From Diospyros lotus (lineage: Eukaryota > Streptophyta > Magnoliopsida > Ericales > Ebenaceae), in NCBI RefSeq assembly GCF_014633365.1, contig NC_068352.1, positions 4,642,393-4,706,392 of the forward strand: a stretch of DNA of 64,000 nucleotides, written 5' to 3'. The position numbers and the translations under genes are program-made. This document shows positions 35,399-46,814 of the stretch, piece after piece. The notes beneath the pieces are model-generated. The model had not been told where the DNA came from, did no database searches, and saw nothing but the letters and a program-made list of their open reading frames with translations. Position 1 is the first letter of the stretch; every line of letters starts with the position of its first letter.

Positions 35399-37180
35399 TT
35401 CGATTTAGCTGAAGAATTACACCTTTTTGATTTAGCTCAAGAATTACACTGAAGCTGCGCTTTACGTTCCTAGTTCTCTCTAATCAAAGCTTGATGTTAT
35501 CGTTGGTTTGACTTGTATTTATATAAAATAGTAAATATTAAATAAATCGCTAAATTATCTCCCCCAGCTCATTTGACTAAGGTAGTATTCATTAAAAGAA
35601 TAATATTATTTATTTAAATTAAAAATAAATTTTTAATCTAGATAAATGGTATTAATCTTGTTAAAATAAGTAATATAAATTTATATCAAGATAAGATTGT
35701 AATATTTTTCAAACAAATATATAAAATAATCATATTGGATAATATTCTAAAATTTTTATTAAATTAATTTTTTTAAATACACTAAAAATGTATGGGTTAT
35801 TTTTTTTTATCTGAAAGGTCTAAAATAAGTTTATCTAGAATGAAGAGAAATAAATTTATTTGAAAAATTTTAGATAAGAAATCACGTAATTTCTATTATA
35901 AGGATCGGTAGACAAATTTAATAAATACATTAGAAAATACTTTTGTCTGAAATACTTTTCATATTATACTTTTTTCCACCTATATCTTGGTTAACAAATT
36001 TAATGTTTGATTAACATTAGATTGACTTAGTTTATATAGCTTTTAAAATAAAATAAATTTAGAAGAAGAAGTCAAGCGGGGCGAATCTACATATGAATTG
36101 TCCTAGGCGAATCTGCATATGAATTGTCCTGGACTAAAGCCCAAGACAATTTACTATCACATTTAAATTTTTATGATAAAAAATTATTTTTTAATAATAG
36201 CCCAACCTAACCCATATGGGTGAATCTAACCAATGGGCAGGGTAGGCTAAGCCCACCAATTTTTTTTAAAAAATGGGCTCATCAACCTAATAAAATAATA
36301 TCTTTTTTTGCAACCCACCCCCTTTGCAAACCTTTCTACAAAGCAAACCTTTCTCTCTCTCTCTTGCTCCATCGCTCGCACTCGTTGCCTCTCTCCTACC
36401 CTCGCTACCTCTCTCTTGCTTTTGCTCGCTCACTTGCTTGCCCTCGCTTTGGCTTGTTGCTTCTTTCTCGTTCTCGCTTACTTCAGCTAACACCCTGCCT
36501 GGTAGAACCCCCCATTAATTCTCTCTTATTTCTTTCTCGTCGCCTTTGATCTTTATCTCCTAAGGTTTTGGCCCCTTAGAACTTCCAAATCTACTTCATC
36601 CGAGCCCAAATAAGTACAACTAGCATGTTTTCTCTTCTATGATTCTCTTAATTGGCTCGTCAGCCATCACTCTGAATTTTTGTCCTTTATTTGACCAATT
36701 TTTTATGTTTCCTACTTTCTTTAATTGATCTTAAACTAATAATAATTCTATGTATAATATGTGTAATTGTTATCATTTTTTAGAAAGAGAGATCATTAAA
36801 CTAATAAAAATTCAATTCTTAATAGGCAAAATCAATCTATTGAATCTACACCAATTGCTACTGAGCAATTTTTTAGTTACTTAAGAAGGAGGGCAACAAA
36901 AAAAAAAAAAATAATTCACTTGAAAGAAGGTGAAAAAAAGACTCACTTTACAATCAGGTTACTTCTAACTCTATTTTTGTTTTCTTTTAACGTTATTATT
37001 ATTCGAAATCTTATTTAATTGATAGAAAATATTAGACGATATATTCACTTTAATTAATATTTGTCTAGATTAGATATTTCTTTTGAGTTGTGAAAAAATA
37101 AGTTGACAAGACTCGTAAAACTCAATAATGTGATTTAATTAAGTTTTTATATTTAAATTCATCTTAATATTTAAGAGCCG

Positions 37181-37346
37181 TGCTACAGTGCCCAAATGGT
37201 TGACGCACGGAATGACCGAACAGAATGAAGCCCGCTTGGCCAAGGTTCGACAGACTTCATCTAAGATGAAATTCAAGATAAGGGTGTTTTCGTCTTTTAA
37301 TACTTTTAGCCATCCCGTGCTTCAACTAATTTGGGCCAAGTAGTAT
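37181..37346. mobile_element. Small MITE-like element
   Basis: Imperfect terminal inverted repeats of about 35 bp. The left arm reads 'tgctacagtgcccaaatggt' and continues 'tgacgcacggaatg'. The right arm, read backwards from 37346, is 'atactacttggcccaaatta' and continues 'gttgaagcacgggatg'. The interior is about 95 bp. No TSD could be fixed in the AT-rich flanks. Confidence 0.5.
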
Positions 37347-39140
37347 TTTTCAATATTTAATTTTGTGTGATATTAAAAGATGTAGAGACTATAAATTATT
37401 GAGCTGTTTAATGAGAAGTTCTATTAAAAAAAGATCTTAGGATTACATCTATTCTTTCATCTAGAATTCAATTTTTTATTTAAATAAAAAGCTGTGCTTA
37501 TTTGCCCTTATTGATAACTTTTATGTAGTTATTGAAGAGCAAAAAGGAATACTTAAGTCAGAATGTATAAATTTTCTATTATTGATTCAATCCCAACAAT
37601 GTCTATCGACAGTTCAAGTAAAAAAAAAAATTCAAATATCTATAAAAATTAATATTTCTATGACCTAGATCCTCTTTTAATTTATATATATATATATATT
37701 TATATTATTTTAAATATTAAATAATAGGGTATATCTGACAAGACAATGATTAATTAATTTGTCAGTATATGAGCTGTGGCCGACACCTCATTCATCCCCA
37801 TTCTCCTGCTTCTCTCTGTTTCTTTATTTTTTTGTAATTTTCCTCCCTTTCTTCGCAAGTCTGCCTTAAAATAGGACCAAGTCCTAATCAAAGGCCCAAC
37901 AAGAGGACAAAAATGTCTTACGCGGCAAAATATATTAGCTGGTTAGAGAAAATGATTACCCGACAAGAAGACAAATCTTTTTATCTGTCTTACGCAAGGA
38001 TGACGCAATTTGTTTATCTCAACCTAACAACCATTGATCATTCTAATTCTTCCATGGTAGCTGGCGTGAACAGATTTTGATGTACGTAGTAACTTTCTTC
38101 TTGGATGTTTGCACAATAGTTGCTGATTCCCCTATTTCAAATACTATTTGCATAGCCCTAAATGACATCCGTCTCTTCCTATATAAAATAGGGTTACAAT
38201 CTTTTTTAAGAACCCCTAGCAGCAGCCAACACACCAAGTCTTAAGCCAACATTGTCAGTTGGATTCCTCTAACAAGTGCAGAAAACCAAAGTGTCCTTCT
38301 CTGCCACTCCACCATTGCTAGTCTCCTAGGAACGGTCACACAGTTGCGCTAGGCAATGGAGATGGGAGAGAAGCGAGAACTTACTGAATCCCAAAATGCC
38401 AATTCAACTGCGTGCTATGACCCATCCAGATTATTTGCCACGCTCCACGACAAGGCTGCCACGTCAAGGTCCTCCCACGGTCCAACAAATCTTTCAGATA
38501 AAGTGTTCTGATCTCCATAGTGTCAATCATCAAGACTTCCACCTTTAGCAAATTTACTGCATACAGACAGTCATGTACGGATCAAGTAACAATGACAACT
38601 CAGAAATCTATACTCTCTCTTCATTGAAAAAAGCATTTATACATGTTGTCTTATTGTTATTCCCGCCTTAATGATGTTTTACCGTCTCACTCTACCTTCT
38701 TTTTTGGTGCTGTATGAAAGGAATGACATGTGAACAATGTAACTACTGTTCACTGGGATGTTCATGATCATGTTCACTGATTGCAAAGCCAACAGAAGAG
38801 TCGCCGTCATCTCTGTTCTGGTATGGAACTTCATGGTACTCTGTCTTGTCAAAGTCTTGATCGCTATTCCATTGCCTTTTCATGATTTTGGGAACCAAGT
38901 TCGCTATGTCTTTTGACTCCAATGCCACATCGGCACCGTATACACGCTCAAACCGAACTGCACTAACCTTTCTAGCATTTCCCGCTAATATCTGCAGTAG
39001 AAACAACATGACAACCAGTAAAGTAACTGAATGACCAATTACAGTTGTGTATCTGTTGTCTTTGCGCTCTGCCAAATTACTGAGCAATTATAAAGAAAAA
39101 CACCACCATGGCTTAAATCTCACTAGGTGGGATACAATTA

Positions 39141-39214
39141 TACGTGTGTGCGTGAGTGTGCATGTGCATGTGCATGTGCGTGTGCGTGTGCGTGTGTGTA
39201 GAGAGAGAGAGAGA
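39141..39214. repeat. TG-rich microsatellite followed by (GA)n
   Basis: Alternating 'tgtgcg' and 'tgtgca' units run into seven GA repeats. It directly abuts a small inverted repeat. Confidence 0.9.
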
Positions 39215-39215
39215 T

Positions 39216-39386
39216 CCCTCACTTTTCAAACATTACACTAAATTCCCCAACCATTAAAAAGTTTTATCAGATTACTCCCTTAGGTTAAATTTACTCAGGG
39301 CGGCCCTAATGTTTTATAAAATTACACAGATCTCTTAACAATTTTTGACTATTGGGTGGTCAGTGTAATTTTCCAAATGTGAGGGG
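39216..39386. mobile_element. Small inverted-repeat (MITE-like) element
   Basis: The left arm 'ccctcacttttcaaacatta' (39216 on) pairs with the reverse complement of the segment ending '...ccaaatgtgaggg' at about 39385, continued by 'cactaaatt'-like matches. The loop is about 105 bp. The boundaries are approximate. Confidence 0.4.
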
Positions 39387-39457
39387 TACTCGCTGTAGTT
39401 TAGTCAAGCCTCAAGGGTACCAGCTATAATTTACCTAAAAAAGGAGAAAAAAAGAAA

Positions 39458-39482
39458 GGGGGGGGGGGGGGGGGGGGGGGGG
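39458..39482. repeat. Homopolymer run of 25 G
   Basis: An uninterrupted G run after an A-rich stretch. It could form a G-quadruplex; its exact length may be an assembly estimate. Confidence 0.95.
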
Positions 39483-40615
39483 ACAATCCTCTTGCCAAAG
39501 CAACAAATTTTCATGCTTCCTTTGATTTAAAAAATTAAGAAAATAAAAAATGTGCTATTATAGGAAGTCATCTTTTTATGCCTTTCATATGGAGCAATTA
39601 AACATTGATCTATATCAACATATTATAGGAAGAATATGCACAAAAAACCAGGTTTCTTAATATCTTGCACAGTAGCTATACTAATAAGAACTATTTTGCG
39701 CAACTTTCGACAGACCATATAGCAAAACCTGCTTCCTTCTAGCGTTCTCCCATCATCTTCCAATTTCTTCTTCTTCTTTTTTTTCCCCTATTTTTCAACC
39801 TTTCATTCCTTGAAACTAGAAAGCTAATTCTCAATTTATTCTTACATGCCCACCTGTTTTCTAGGGTTCTTTTCAGGAACTCAAATAAAATGGAAGAGTT
39901 GTTCTGTTTTCTGTGTTGCAAATCAGCCATTATCATCCTTGAATGCACAGAAAACTTATCATAGAGATACATAACCCAGGAATCACACTCTCTCTCCACA
40001 GGCACATAAACAGCCCAAGCAAGAAGCTCATTATGGCATAAATAAAATTTAGGTGACAATAATATAAATTCATGCTATTCAACTTGTGTTGAATCAATAA
40101 TTGACAAAACAACTAATCAAAACCGAACAAACAACTATGAACTGCTTGAAAATGGCAGCCTGTTAAATTTACAGATCACAAGTGTAGTTTAATTGAAACA
40201 AAATTTTGACAACATATCAACCCTTAATCCTCCTAGGTGGGGTAAAACAAAATTCTGAAGCAAATAAAAAAAATTCTACCTAATTTATTAACCAAAAACT
40301 CAATGCCAAAATTTTTAATGGAAATCTCACAATGTTGTAAACGGAAAACATTTAATGGAAATCACTACCAATGACTTCAATAACAAGATATCATGTAAAC
40401 CTAATGTGTGGAGAAAAGCTCTTAGAAAATATCATAAAATACTGCACCAGGTGAAGAAACTACCCGAGAACTGCAAGAAAAAGGCTGAACGGCATACCTC
40501 AACTTTAAAAATTTGGTGTTTTTCTTAATGATCTTGGTGCTTCAGTATTTTCATCAGGCTCTTCTTGGTTTTCCTTTTCAAGTATTACTTTTATGGTTTC
40601 ACCAGTCTTGGGGAT

Positions 40616-41341
40616 TGTTGGGAGGAGTCGAAAGCTCAACCCTAATCAACCCCCCTAATACTCAAATAGCAGCGACCAAAAACATATACAAAAGAATGGA
40701 CAGAGAACCATAAACAAGCATAAAATAATGAACACAATATAAACACAAGAGATTTACCGTGGTTCACCCATTAAAGAGGGCTACGTTCATGTTGAGCTCC
40801 GACAAAGGGAGTTCACTGCACTATAGGGATAAAAATTTACAGCCAGCGAGCCATCAATTACAAAACCAAAACAACACCTCTCTGATCTCACTGTACAAAG
40901 AAAAACACCCTCTGAAAATTAGCTCGACCCCATAACCACAATCTAAGGTTAGAGGCTTACAACTTAGAGAATAGAGCAAAAACAGAGAACATCCAAAAAC
41001 TAAGAGAATGAGAACAGAAGAATAATCAGAACAAACCCTAATGCAGAAGATAATCAGAGGCCGTCGCTCTTCTGATCCCGAGGAGACTATAGCTGATATA
41101 AAGGCGACTCAAACGGTGGAGATCGAGTCGTATAAGGGAAAGAGCAGAGCATCGACGATCGGGAGAGAGGCAGGCTAAAAGACAAGAACCAGCATGCCAA
41201 ATGAAATGGCAGGGAGATTGCCATTTTGGCCCTCCACCTTGGGCCCAAAACGCTGCCGTTTTGGGCAACTATAGGGGTTTCCAAAAAGACCTTCCAGCCC
41301 CTGCCAGAAACGGTGCCGTTTTTGAAGCTTCACTCACAACA
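40616..41341 (-). repeat. 3' LTR of the Copia element
   Basis: 726 bp with TGTTGGGAGGAG and TCACAACA ends. A purine-rich 'caaggcggagat' precedes it on the minus strand (41342-41353), a plausible polypurine tract. Confidence 0.9.
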
Positions 41342-41435
41342 ATCTCCGCCTTGAAGCTTCAAACATTAAGGGACAATCCACTAAAAGTGCAGCAAGCTAC
41401 AACCTATGTCATCATCACTCAGGATGTTTGGTCTT

Positions 41436-43519
41436 TCAACCAGCTATGACATGCAGCAAGTCCAAACAGTGTTTGAACTTGGCTGCAATCACAATCTTTA
41501 TCCCCATATCAGCTGGGTTGTTTTCTGTTGGGACCTTTTGAATAATTACATTCTCTTTGGCTACTTGGTCCCTTACAAAATGAAACTTTACATTTACATG
41601 TTTGGTTCTCTCATGATATACAGGGTTTTTACATAAATGTATGGCACTCTGACTATCAGAAAATACTACAACCTTACCTTGTAACATATGAATTTCCTTT
41701 AACAAACCTTGGAGCCAGATGGATTCTTTGAAGGCATCAGTGACAGCCACATATTCTGCCTCAGTGGAAGACAGTGCAACCAAAGGCCGCAACTGAGACT
41801 TCCAGCTGATGCAGTTCCCTCATAGGGTAAAGAAAAAAGAAGTTGTAGATTTTCGAGAGTCCCTGTCACTAGCAAAGTCAGAGTCCACATATCCAACAAA
41901 ATTAGAAACATCACAATTCTTTTTATAAATTAACCCAATATCAGCAGAGCCATTAATGTACCTTAACACATACTTTAAAGCTTCCCAATGAATTTTACCA
42001 GGATTAGACACGAATCTACTAAGTAGAGAAATTGAAAAAGCTAAATCAGGCCTGGTACTAATCATTGAGTACATTATGGTTTCAATGACATTAGCATATG
42101 GGATGTTTTCCATTTTAAGCATTTCAGAGTCAGACATTGGACACTATTTTTTAGATAAGATGAAGTGACCAGCCAATGGAACATTTACTGGTTTACAACC
42201 AGACATGCCAAACTTTTGAACAGCTTTTAACAAATAATCATGTTGATGAATTTTCAGACAAGAGTTATTCCTATCTCTTTCGATAATCATTCCTAAAATT
42301 CTTCTAGCAGGTCCTAAGTCTTTCATATCAAAGTTGGTATTTAACAAGGATTTTAACTCACAAATTTTAGACTTAGACTTGCTAATTAATAGAATGTCAT
42401 CAACATACAGTAGTAAATAAACAGGAGTCTCAGATAAGATGAAGTAGAAACAGTTATCATATTCACTTCTGTTAAAACCAATTCCAAATACAAAATTGTC
42501 AAATTTTTTATACCATTGACGTGGAGATTGTTTTAACCCATACAAGGACTTCTTTAACAAACAAACATGATCAGGATGTTTTTTGTTAACATAGCCTACT
42601 GGCCGATCCATATAAATTAATTCTTCTAAGTCCCTATGTAAGAAAACAGTTTTAACATCCAGCTGTTCTAATTCTAAATTATACTGAACAACTATTGCAA
42701 GCATCATTCGAATAGTTTTAAATTAACAACAGGAGAAAATATTTCAGTATAATCAATACCTTCCCTCTGGGTAAACCCTTTAGCTACTAATCTAGCTTTA
42801 AACCTTAAGGGATCAGAGGGTAACATACCTTCTTTAACTTTGAACAGCCACTTACATTTTATCAGCTTCTGCTTCTGAGGTCTTGGGACCAGTTCCCAAG
42901 TGTTGTTTGTCATCAAAGAGTTCATCTCTTCGTCCATAGCTAGCTGCCATTTCAAACAATCATAGGAGTTGACAGCCTCCTCATAGGAGGTAGGCTCACT
43001 ACTCCTCATCTCCAAACCTGCCACTAAGGCACAATAAACTAAATCTGAGTGAGAATATCTTGTAAGAGGCCTTATAGTCCTCCTGCTTCTGTCTCTTGCC
43101 AGCTGGTAGTCCCTTAGGTTCTGGTGTGGAGAGTCATATTGCTCTTCCTCACCTTCAGGAGTTACAAATGGCTCCTCATGATCAGAGGGTAAGTCAACTT
43201 CAGGGTTTTAAACATCGGAGGAGGAAGTAGCTGGCAGATCAGGAACATCTGCCGGCTGCTCCACCTCATTCTGGGTATTACCAGTTATAGGGAAGTTATC
43301 TAGGGTGCCAGGTGTGGGATAGTCTTCCAAATTTTCTGATTTACAAGGGAAGATAGATTCATTAAATATAACATCTCTGCTAATTATTATCTTGACTCCA
43401 CCTAAACTCCTATCCCACAATCTATATCCTTTTGTTCCATCTTGGTACCCCACAAAAACACATTTTATGGATCTAGGATCCAATTTTCCCACTGATTGGT
43501 GGGCATATGCCTCAACCAA
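41436..43519 (-). pseudogene. Copia reverse transcriptase and RNase H region, broken
   Basis: Successive open pieces lie at 43519-43208 (linker after integrase), 43024-42704, 42707-42144, 42137-41820 and 41792-41436. The first reverse-transcriptase piece has 'NTWELVPRP', 'KARLVAKGFTQ' and 'GIDYTEIFSPV'. After a frame change near 42705 the next has 'QLDVKTVFLHRDLEE', 'SLYGLKQSPRQWYKKFD' and the catalytic YVDD ('LLLYVDDILLI'). RNase H has 'VGYVDSDFA' and, after an in-frame TGA near 41817, 'LSSTEAEYVA' and 'DSQSAIHL'. A TAG at about 42141 also interrupts the frame. All diagnostic domains are present; none could be made as one protein. Confidence 0.9.
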
Positions 43520-44672
43520 AAACCTTAAGATAATTGAGATTTAATTTTCTGCCTGTCCATTTTTCTTCTAGACACTTGAAGTTCAAAACAGTGGAAGGGC
43601 TACGATTTATCAAATGGGCATCAGTGGAGAGAGCCTCTCCCCAAAAGGTTTTAGGTAAGCTAACTGTAAAGAGGAGGCATCTAACCTTTTCTAACAAGAT
43701 CCTGTTCATTCTCTCAGCCACCCCATTTTGTTGGGGTGTATTCCTCACGGTTTTATGCCTAACAATGCCATGTGAGTCACAAAACTCATCAAAGTCTCTA
43801 TTACAGAACTCTAAGCCATTGTCAGTTCTTAGGGTTTTAACCCTTTTGTCTGATTGGTTTTCTACTAAGGCTTTCCAAGTTTTAAATTTGTCTAAAGTCT
43901 GATCCTTAGTTCTAAGAGGAAAAACCCAAACATTCCTTGTAAAATCATCCACAATGGATAGAAAATATTTGTTCCCACCGATAGTAGGCTTTTGAGAGGG
44001 ACCCCACAGATCAGCATGCACATACTCTAAGCATACCTTCGCCAAGTGAGTTCCTGAATGGAAACTCATCCTGTGTTGCTTGCTTAGGATACATAACTCA
44101 CAAAAGTTCAAAGGATATGTAGGCACTGAACTAAGGTAACCTTGGTTTGATAGAGCCTTTAGACCTTTCTGGCTCATGTGACCAAGTCTCAAGTGCCAGA
44201 GATCTGTATTATCAGCTTTAGCCATGCATGCAGTTGAAAAATTAACAGAGGGTAATGAATAACCATTTAAAACATATAGGCCATGTTTTTTAGTACCAGT
44301 GAGAATTAGTTGTTTATTCTTAAAGACATGTATATTCCATTTTTCTGCTTTATAAGAATAACCTAATTCATCTAAGGTTCCAAGAGATATAAGATTTCTT
44401 TTTAACCCAGGCACATATCTAACATTTGTAAGAATCTTAATCTTGTTATCATGCATTTTCAAAGATATATCACTCATGCCTTGAACACAACAAGTTTGAT
44501 TGTTACCCATATAAACAGTTCTTATTTCTTTGTTACTAAAATTTTGAAACCACTCAATGTTTGGACACATGTGAAATGAACAACCCGAGTCCATTATCCA
44601 TTCATTATCAATAGTTGAGCTAGAAACAGTAAGAACTTCAGCTAGGTTATTGGAGCTGCTTGTAGCTACCAA
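43512..44672 (-). pseudogene. Copia protease and integrase region
   Basis: One open frame of about 386 codons. The aspartic protease active site is in 'WIMDSGCSFHMCP' (near residue 27). The gag-pre-integrase His/Cys finger follows ('HLRLGHMS...LCILSKQHRM'). The integrase core has 'HADLWGP' (first Asp), 'TLRTDNGLEF' (second Asp) and 'QNGVAERMNR' (Glu). The frame breaks at 43512, where the downstream linker is in another frame. It begins just after a stop that follows the gag zinc knuckle. Confidence 0.9.
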
Positions 44673-44690
44673 TGCATCCCCCCCTTGTTT

Positions 44691-45456
44691 TTATTTCTTT
44701 AGCAAGTCATAACAATATTTCTTTATGTGACCCGCTTTCCCACAATGGTAGCATTTCCATTTAGGCTTTTGCTTACCCTTTTTACCCTTACCCTTAAAAC
44801 CTGAACCTACAGTTTGGTTATTGTTTCCTATGTTATTTCTCTTATCAGATTTACCTTTAACAAACAGAATGTTAGCTGGTTTCTTAGATGCATTTAATTC
44901 TAATTCTCTTGCCTTAATTCTTGATATAACAAGATCTAAGCTAGGCACAATATATATCAATATACTGTAAAGCATGTTTAACCACATTGTATTCATCAGG
45001 CAGAGAATTTAAAAGGATCATAGCCTCACTGGTATCACCAAGGGCTTGATCAGTTCCTCTTAACAATAAGCTAAGTTTGGTAAACTCATCTATGTTTTCA
45101 TCCATAGATTTAGAAACATTCATCTTAAAGTTAAATAGCATACCTTTTAAATAAACTAAATTTGGAGCAGATAAAACAGAGTATAATGAATCAAGTTTAT
45201 TCCACAGTTTAAGGGGGGTATTCATGCCATCTACTTTACGTATAACACTATCACCAAGATGCAAGAAAATAAGATTGAATGCTTCTTCCCTTACCTCATC
45301 AGCTCTTGAGAGCTGTTCTGCTGTCCATTTCTCTTCGTTGGATTCAAGTGCAATAAGCACTTTATGATGAGAGAGCAGGACTCTCATCTTTTTCTTTCAA
45401 CTACAGAAATCGCTTTTTCCATCGAATGTACCGATTTCAAATCGGGTTGATGTCAT
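44691..45456 (-). pseudogene. Copia gag, broken
   Basis: The start codon is the ATG at 45456 ('MTSTRFEIGTFDGKSDF'). An in-frame TGA at 45397-45399 replaces the tryptophan usual at this place. The frame then continues with 'KLWNKLDSLY' and 'LLNSLPDEYNVVKHALQY', changes frame near 44960, and resumes with 'SLDLVISRIKARELEL' and a CCHC zinc knuckle ('CYHCGKAGHIKKYC', about 44740-44705). It forms the particle shell in active relatives. Confidence 0.85.
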
Positions 45457-45635
45457 CTTCGCTTTGCACGAAGGTACCCTAGGAAACCCTAGACACTGAC
45501 CAAACTCACTCAGTAAAAATAATAGACCGACGAGAGACTTACAGTAAACCCTAGGAATCCCAAAAAGACAACACAACACCAATAAACCCTAACCGAGACA
45601 AAAAAAACTTAGTCGAATGTACAGTGAGTATAAAA

Positions 45636-45648
45636 GGCTCTGATACCA
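45636..45648 (-). other. Primer-binding site (initiator tRNA-Met) of the Copia element
   Basis: The minus strand reads TGGTATCAGAGCC one base from the 5' LTR edge. The same site is seen at 25855-25867 in the truncated Copia. Confidence 0.9.
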
Positions 45649-45649
45649 C

Positions 45650-46375
45650 TGTTGGGAGGAGTTGAAAGCTCAACCATAATCAACCCCCTTAATACTCAAA
45701 TAGCAACGACCAAAAACATATACAAAAGAATGGACAGAGAACCATAAACAAGCATAAAATAATGAACACAATATAAACACAAGAGATTTACCGTGGTTCA
45801 CCCATTAAAGAGGGCTACGTCCACGTTGAGCTCCGACAAAAGGAGTTCACTGCACTACAGGGATAAAAATTTACAGCCAGCGAGCCACCGATTACAAAAC
45901 CAAAACAACAACTCTCTGATTTCACTATACAAAGAAAAACACCCTCTGAAAATTAGCTCGACCCCATAACCACAATCTAAGGTTAGAGGCTTACAACTTA
46001 GAGAATAGAGCAAAAACAGAGAACATCCAAAAACTAAGAGAATGAGAACAGAAGAATAATCAGAACAAACCCTAATGCAGTAGATAATCGGAGGCCGTCG
46101 TCCTTCTGATCCTGAGGAGACTGTAGCTGATATAAAGGCGACTAAAGCGATGGAGATTGAGTCGTATAAAGGAAATAGCAGAGCATGGACGATCGAGAGA
46201 TAGGCAAGCTAAAAGACAAGAACCAACACACCAAATGAAACTGCAGGGAGGTTGCCGTTTTGGCCCTCCACCTTGGGCCCAAAACACTGCCGTTTTGGAC
46301 AGTCATAGGGGTTACCAAAAAGACCCTCCTGCCCCTGCCAGAAACGGTGTCGTTTTTTAAGCTTCACTTACAACA
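45650..46375 (-). repeat. 5' LTR of the Copia element
   Basis: 726 bp, same length as its partner at 40616-41341. It includes the 'gagatttaccgtggttcacc' block shared with the truncated Copia at 25869-26473. Confidence 0.9.
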
Positions 46376-46814
46376 GGGATATATCCAAATGCCTCACAAA
46401 TAAACCCTGATACTGTAATACTAGACAAAAGAACCATGGAATTGCATACAAGGAATAAAGTGAAAAATTGATTTTGGCCAGCACCCAAATTCCTATCTTA
46501 TTGATATTGCGTCGACAGTCGTTTGCAGGGGAAATAACACCAAGGCAGAAATGAGTTCTAACCATGATCTGACCAAAATTTGAATAAATTTAGTTTTTTG
46601 ATCATCAAGGAAATAAAAAATAATAATAATAATGAAAAGAAATCATGCACGTCAGTCAAGCAGAATAGATCCCTCCAACATAGTGAAAAGTCCTCCCAAA
46701 GAAAGGGCAAAAAGGTTAATTGGTTTGACTCATATATATGGTTGACATATTTGCTCAAATATTTTTCCTGATAAGGAAACTCAAGTTCAAGTATCTCCAA
46801 ATTATCAAATATAT

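Larger units (their letters stand above)
34339..38742. other. AT-rich intergenic stretch with no recognised gene
   Basis: No coding region was recognised. It holds a perfect inverted repeat (35351-35398), a 27-bp direct duplication just after it ('tttgatttagct.aagaatta', about 35400-35450) and a short direct duplication at 36076-36131 ('gcgaatctrcatatgaattg'). It also holds a C/T-rich 'ctctctcttgct' stretch at 36350-36500 that creates spurious open frames, and a small MITE-like element (37181-37346). The part after 38280 is more GC-balanced and may be 3' flank of the minus-strand gene ending at 38743. Confidence 0.5.
38992..40497 (-). other. Last intron of the CorC_HlyC-type gene
   Basis: 1,506 bp, minus strand, donor GTATGCC at 40497 and acceptor TACTGCAG before 38991. 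It contains a TG/CATG microsatellite (39141-39214), a short inverted repeat (39216-39386), a 25-G run (39458-39482) and an unconvincing 106-codon open frame (39739-40059). Confidence 0.6.
40616..46375 (-). mobile_element. Complete but inactive Ty1/Copia LTR retrotransposon inside a gene exon
   Basis: 5,760 bp, with LTRs of equal length (726 bp: 40616-41341 and 45650-46375) and TG...CA ends. The TSD is GGGAT at 40611-40615 and 46376-46380. The minus strand is coding, so the 5' LTR is on the right. The primer-binding site for initiator tRNA-Met (TGGTATCAGAGCC) is at 45636-45648. The domain order gag, protease, integrase, reverse transcriptase, RNase H is the Copia order. The LTRs differ at roughly 50 positions by eye (about 7%), so this is an older insertion than the Athila element. 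At least eight frameshifts or stops break the polyprotein. Confidence 0.95.
38743..46420 (-). pseudogene. 3' end of a DUF21/CBS/CorC_HlyC-domain protein gene, split by a Copia element
   Basis: Minus-strand gene with two recognisable exons. The penultimate exon enters after an AG near 46413-46421 and reads 'TVSGFICEAFGYI'. After the inserted Copia (40616-46375) it resumes with 'PKTGETIKVILEKEN' and ends before a GT donor at 40497. Intron 38992-40497 ends TACTGCAG. The last exon, 38991-38743, encodes 'ILAGNARKVSAVRFERV' and an acidic tail, with stop TAG at 38743. This is the C-terminal transporter-associated (CorC_HlyC) domain of the DUF21/CBS family; the plant chloroplast-predicted members (At1g55930/At3g13070 type) are my best comparison. 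The GGGAT TSD splits the exon within the Tyr-Ile-Pro codons. Separately, a frame shift lies at an A5 run (40518-40522) between 'SLRK' and 'HQIFKVE'. Upstream exons for the DUF21 and CBS parts were not found before the window's next solo LTRs. Confidence 0.7.

Noticed and set aside
39739..40059. 106-codon minus-strand frame with a lysine/arginine-rich tail
   Set aside because: It lies inside the last intron of the CorC_HlyC-type gene and matches nothing I recognise; the basic tail comes from a CTTCTT run.
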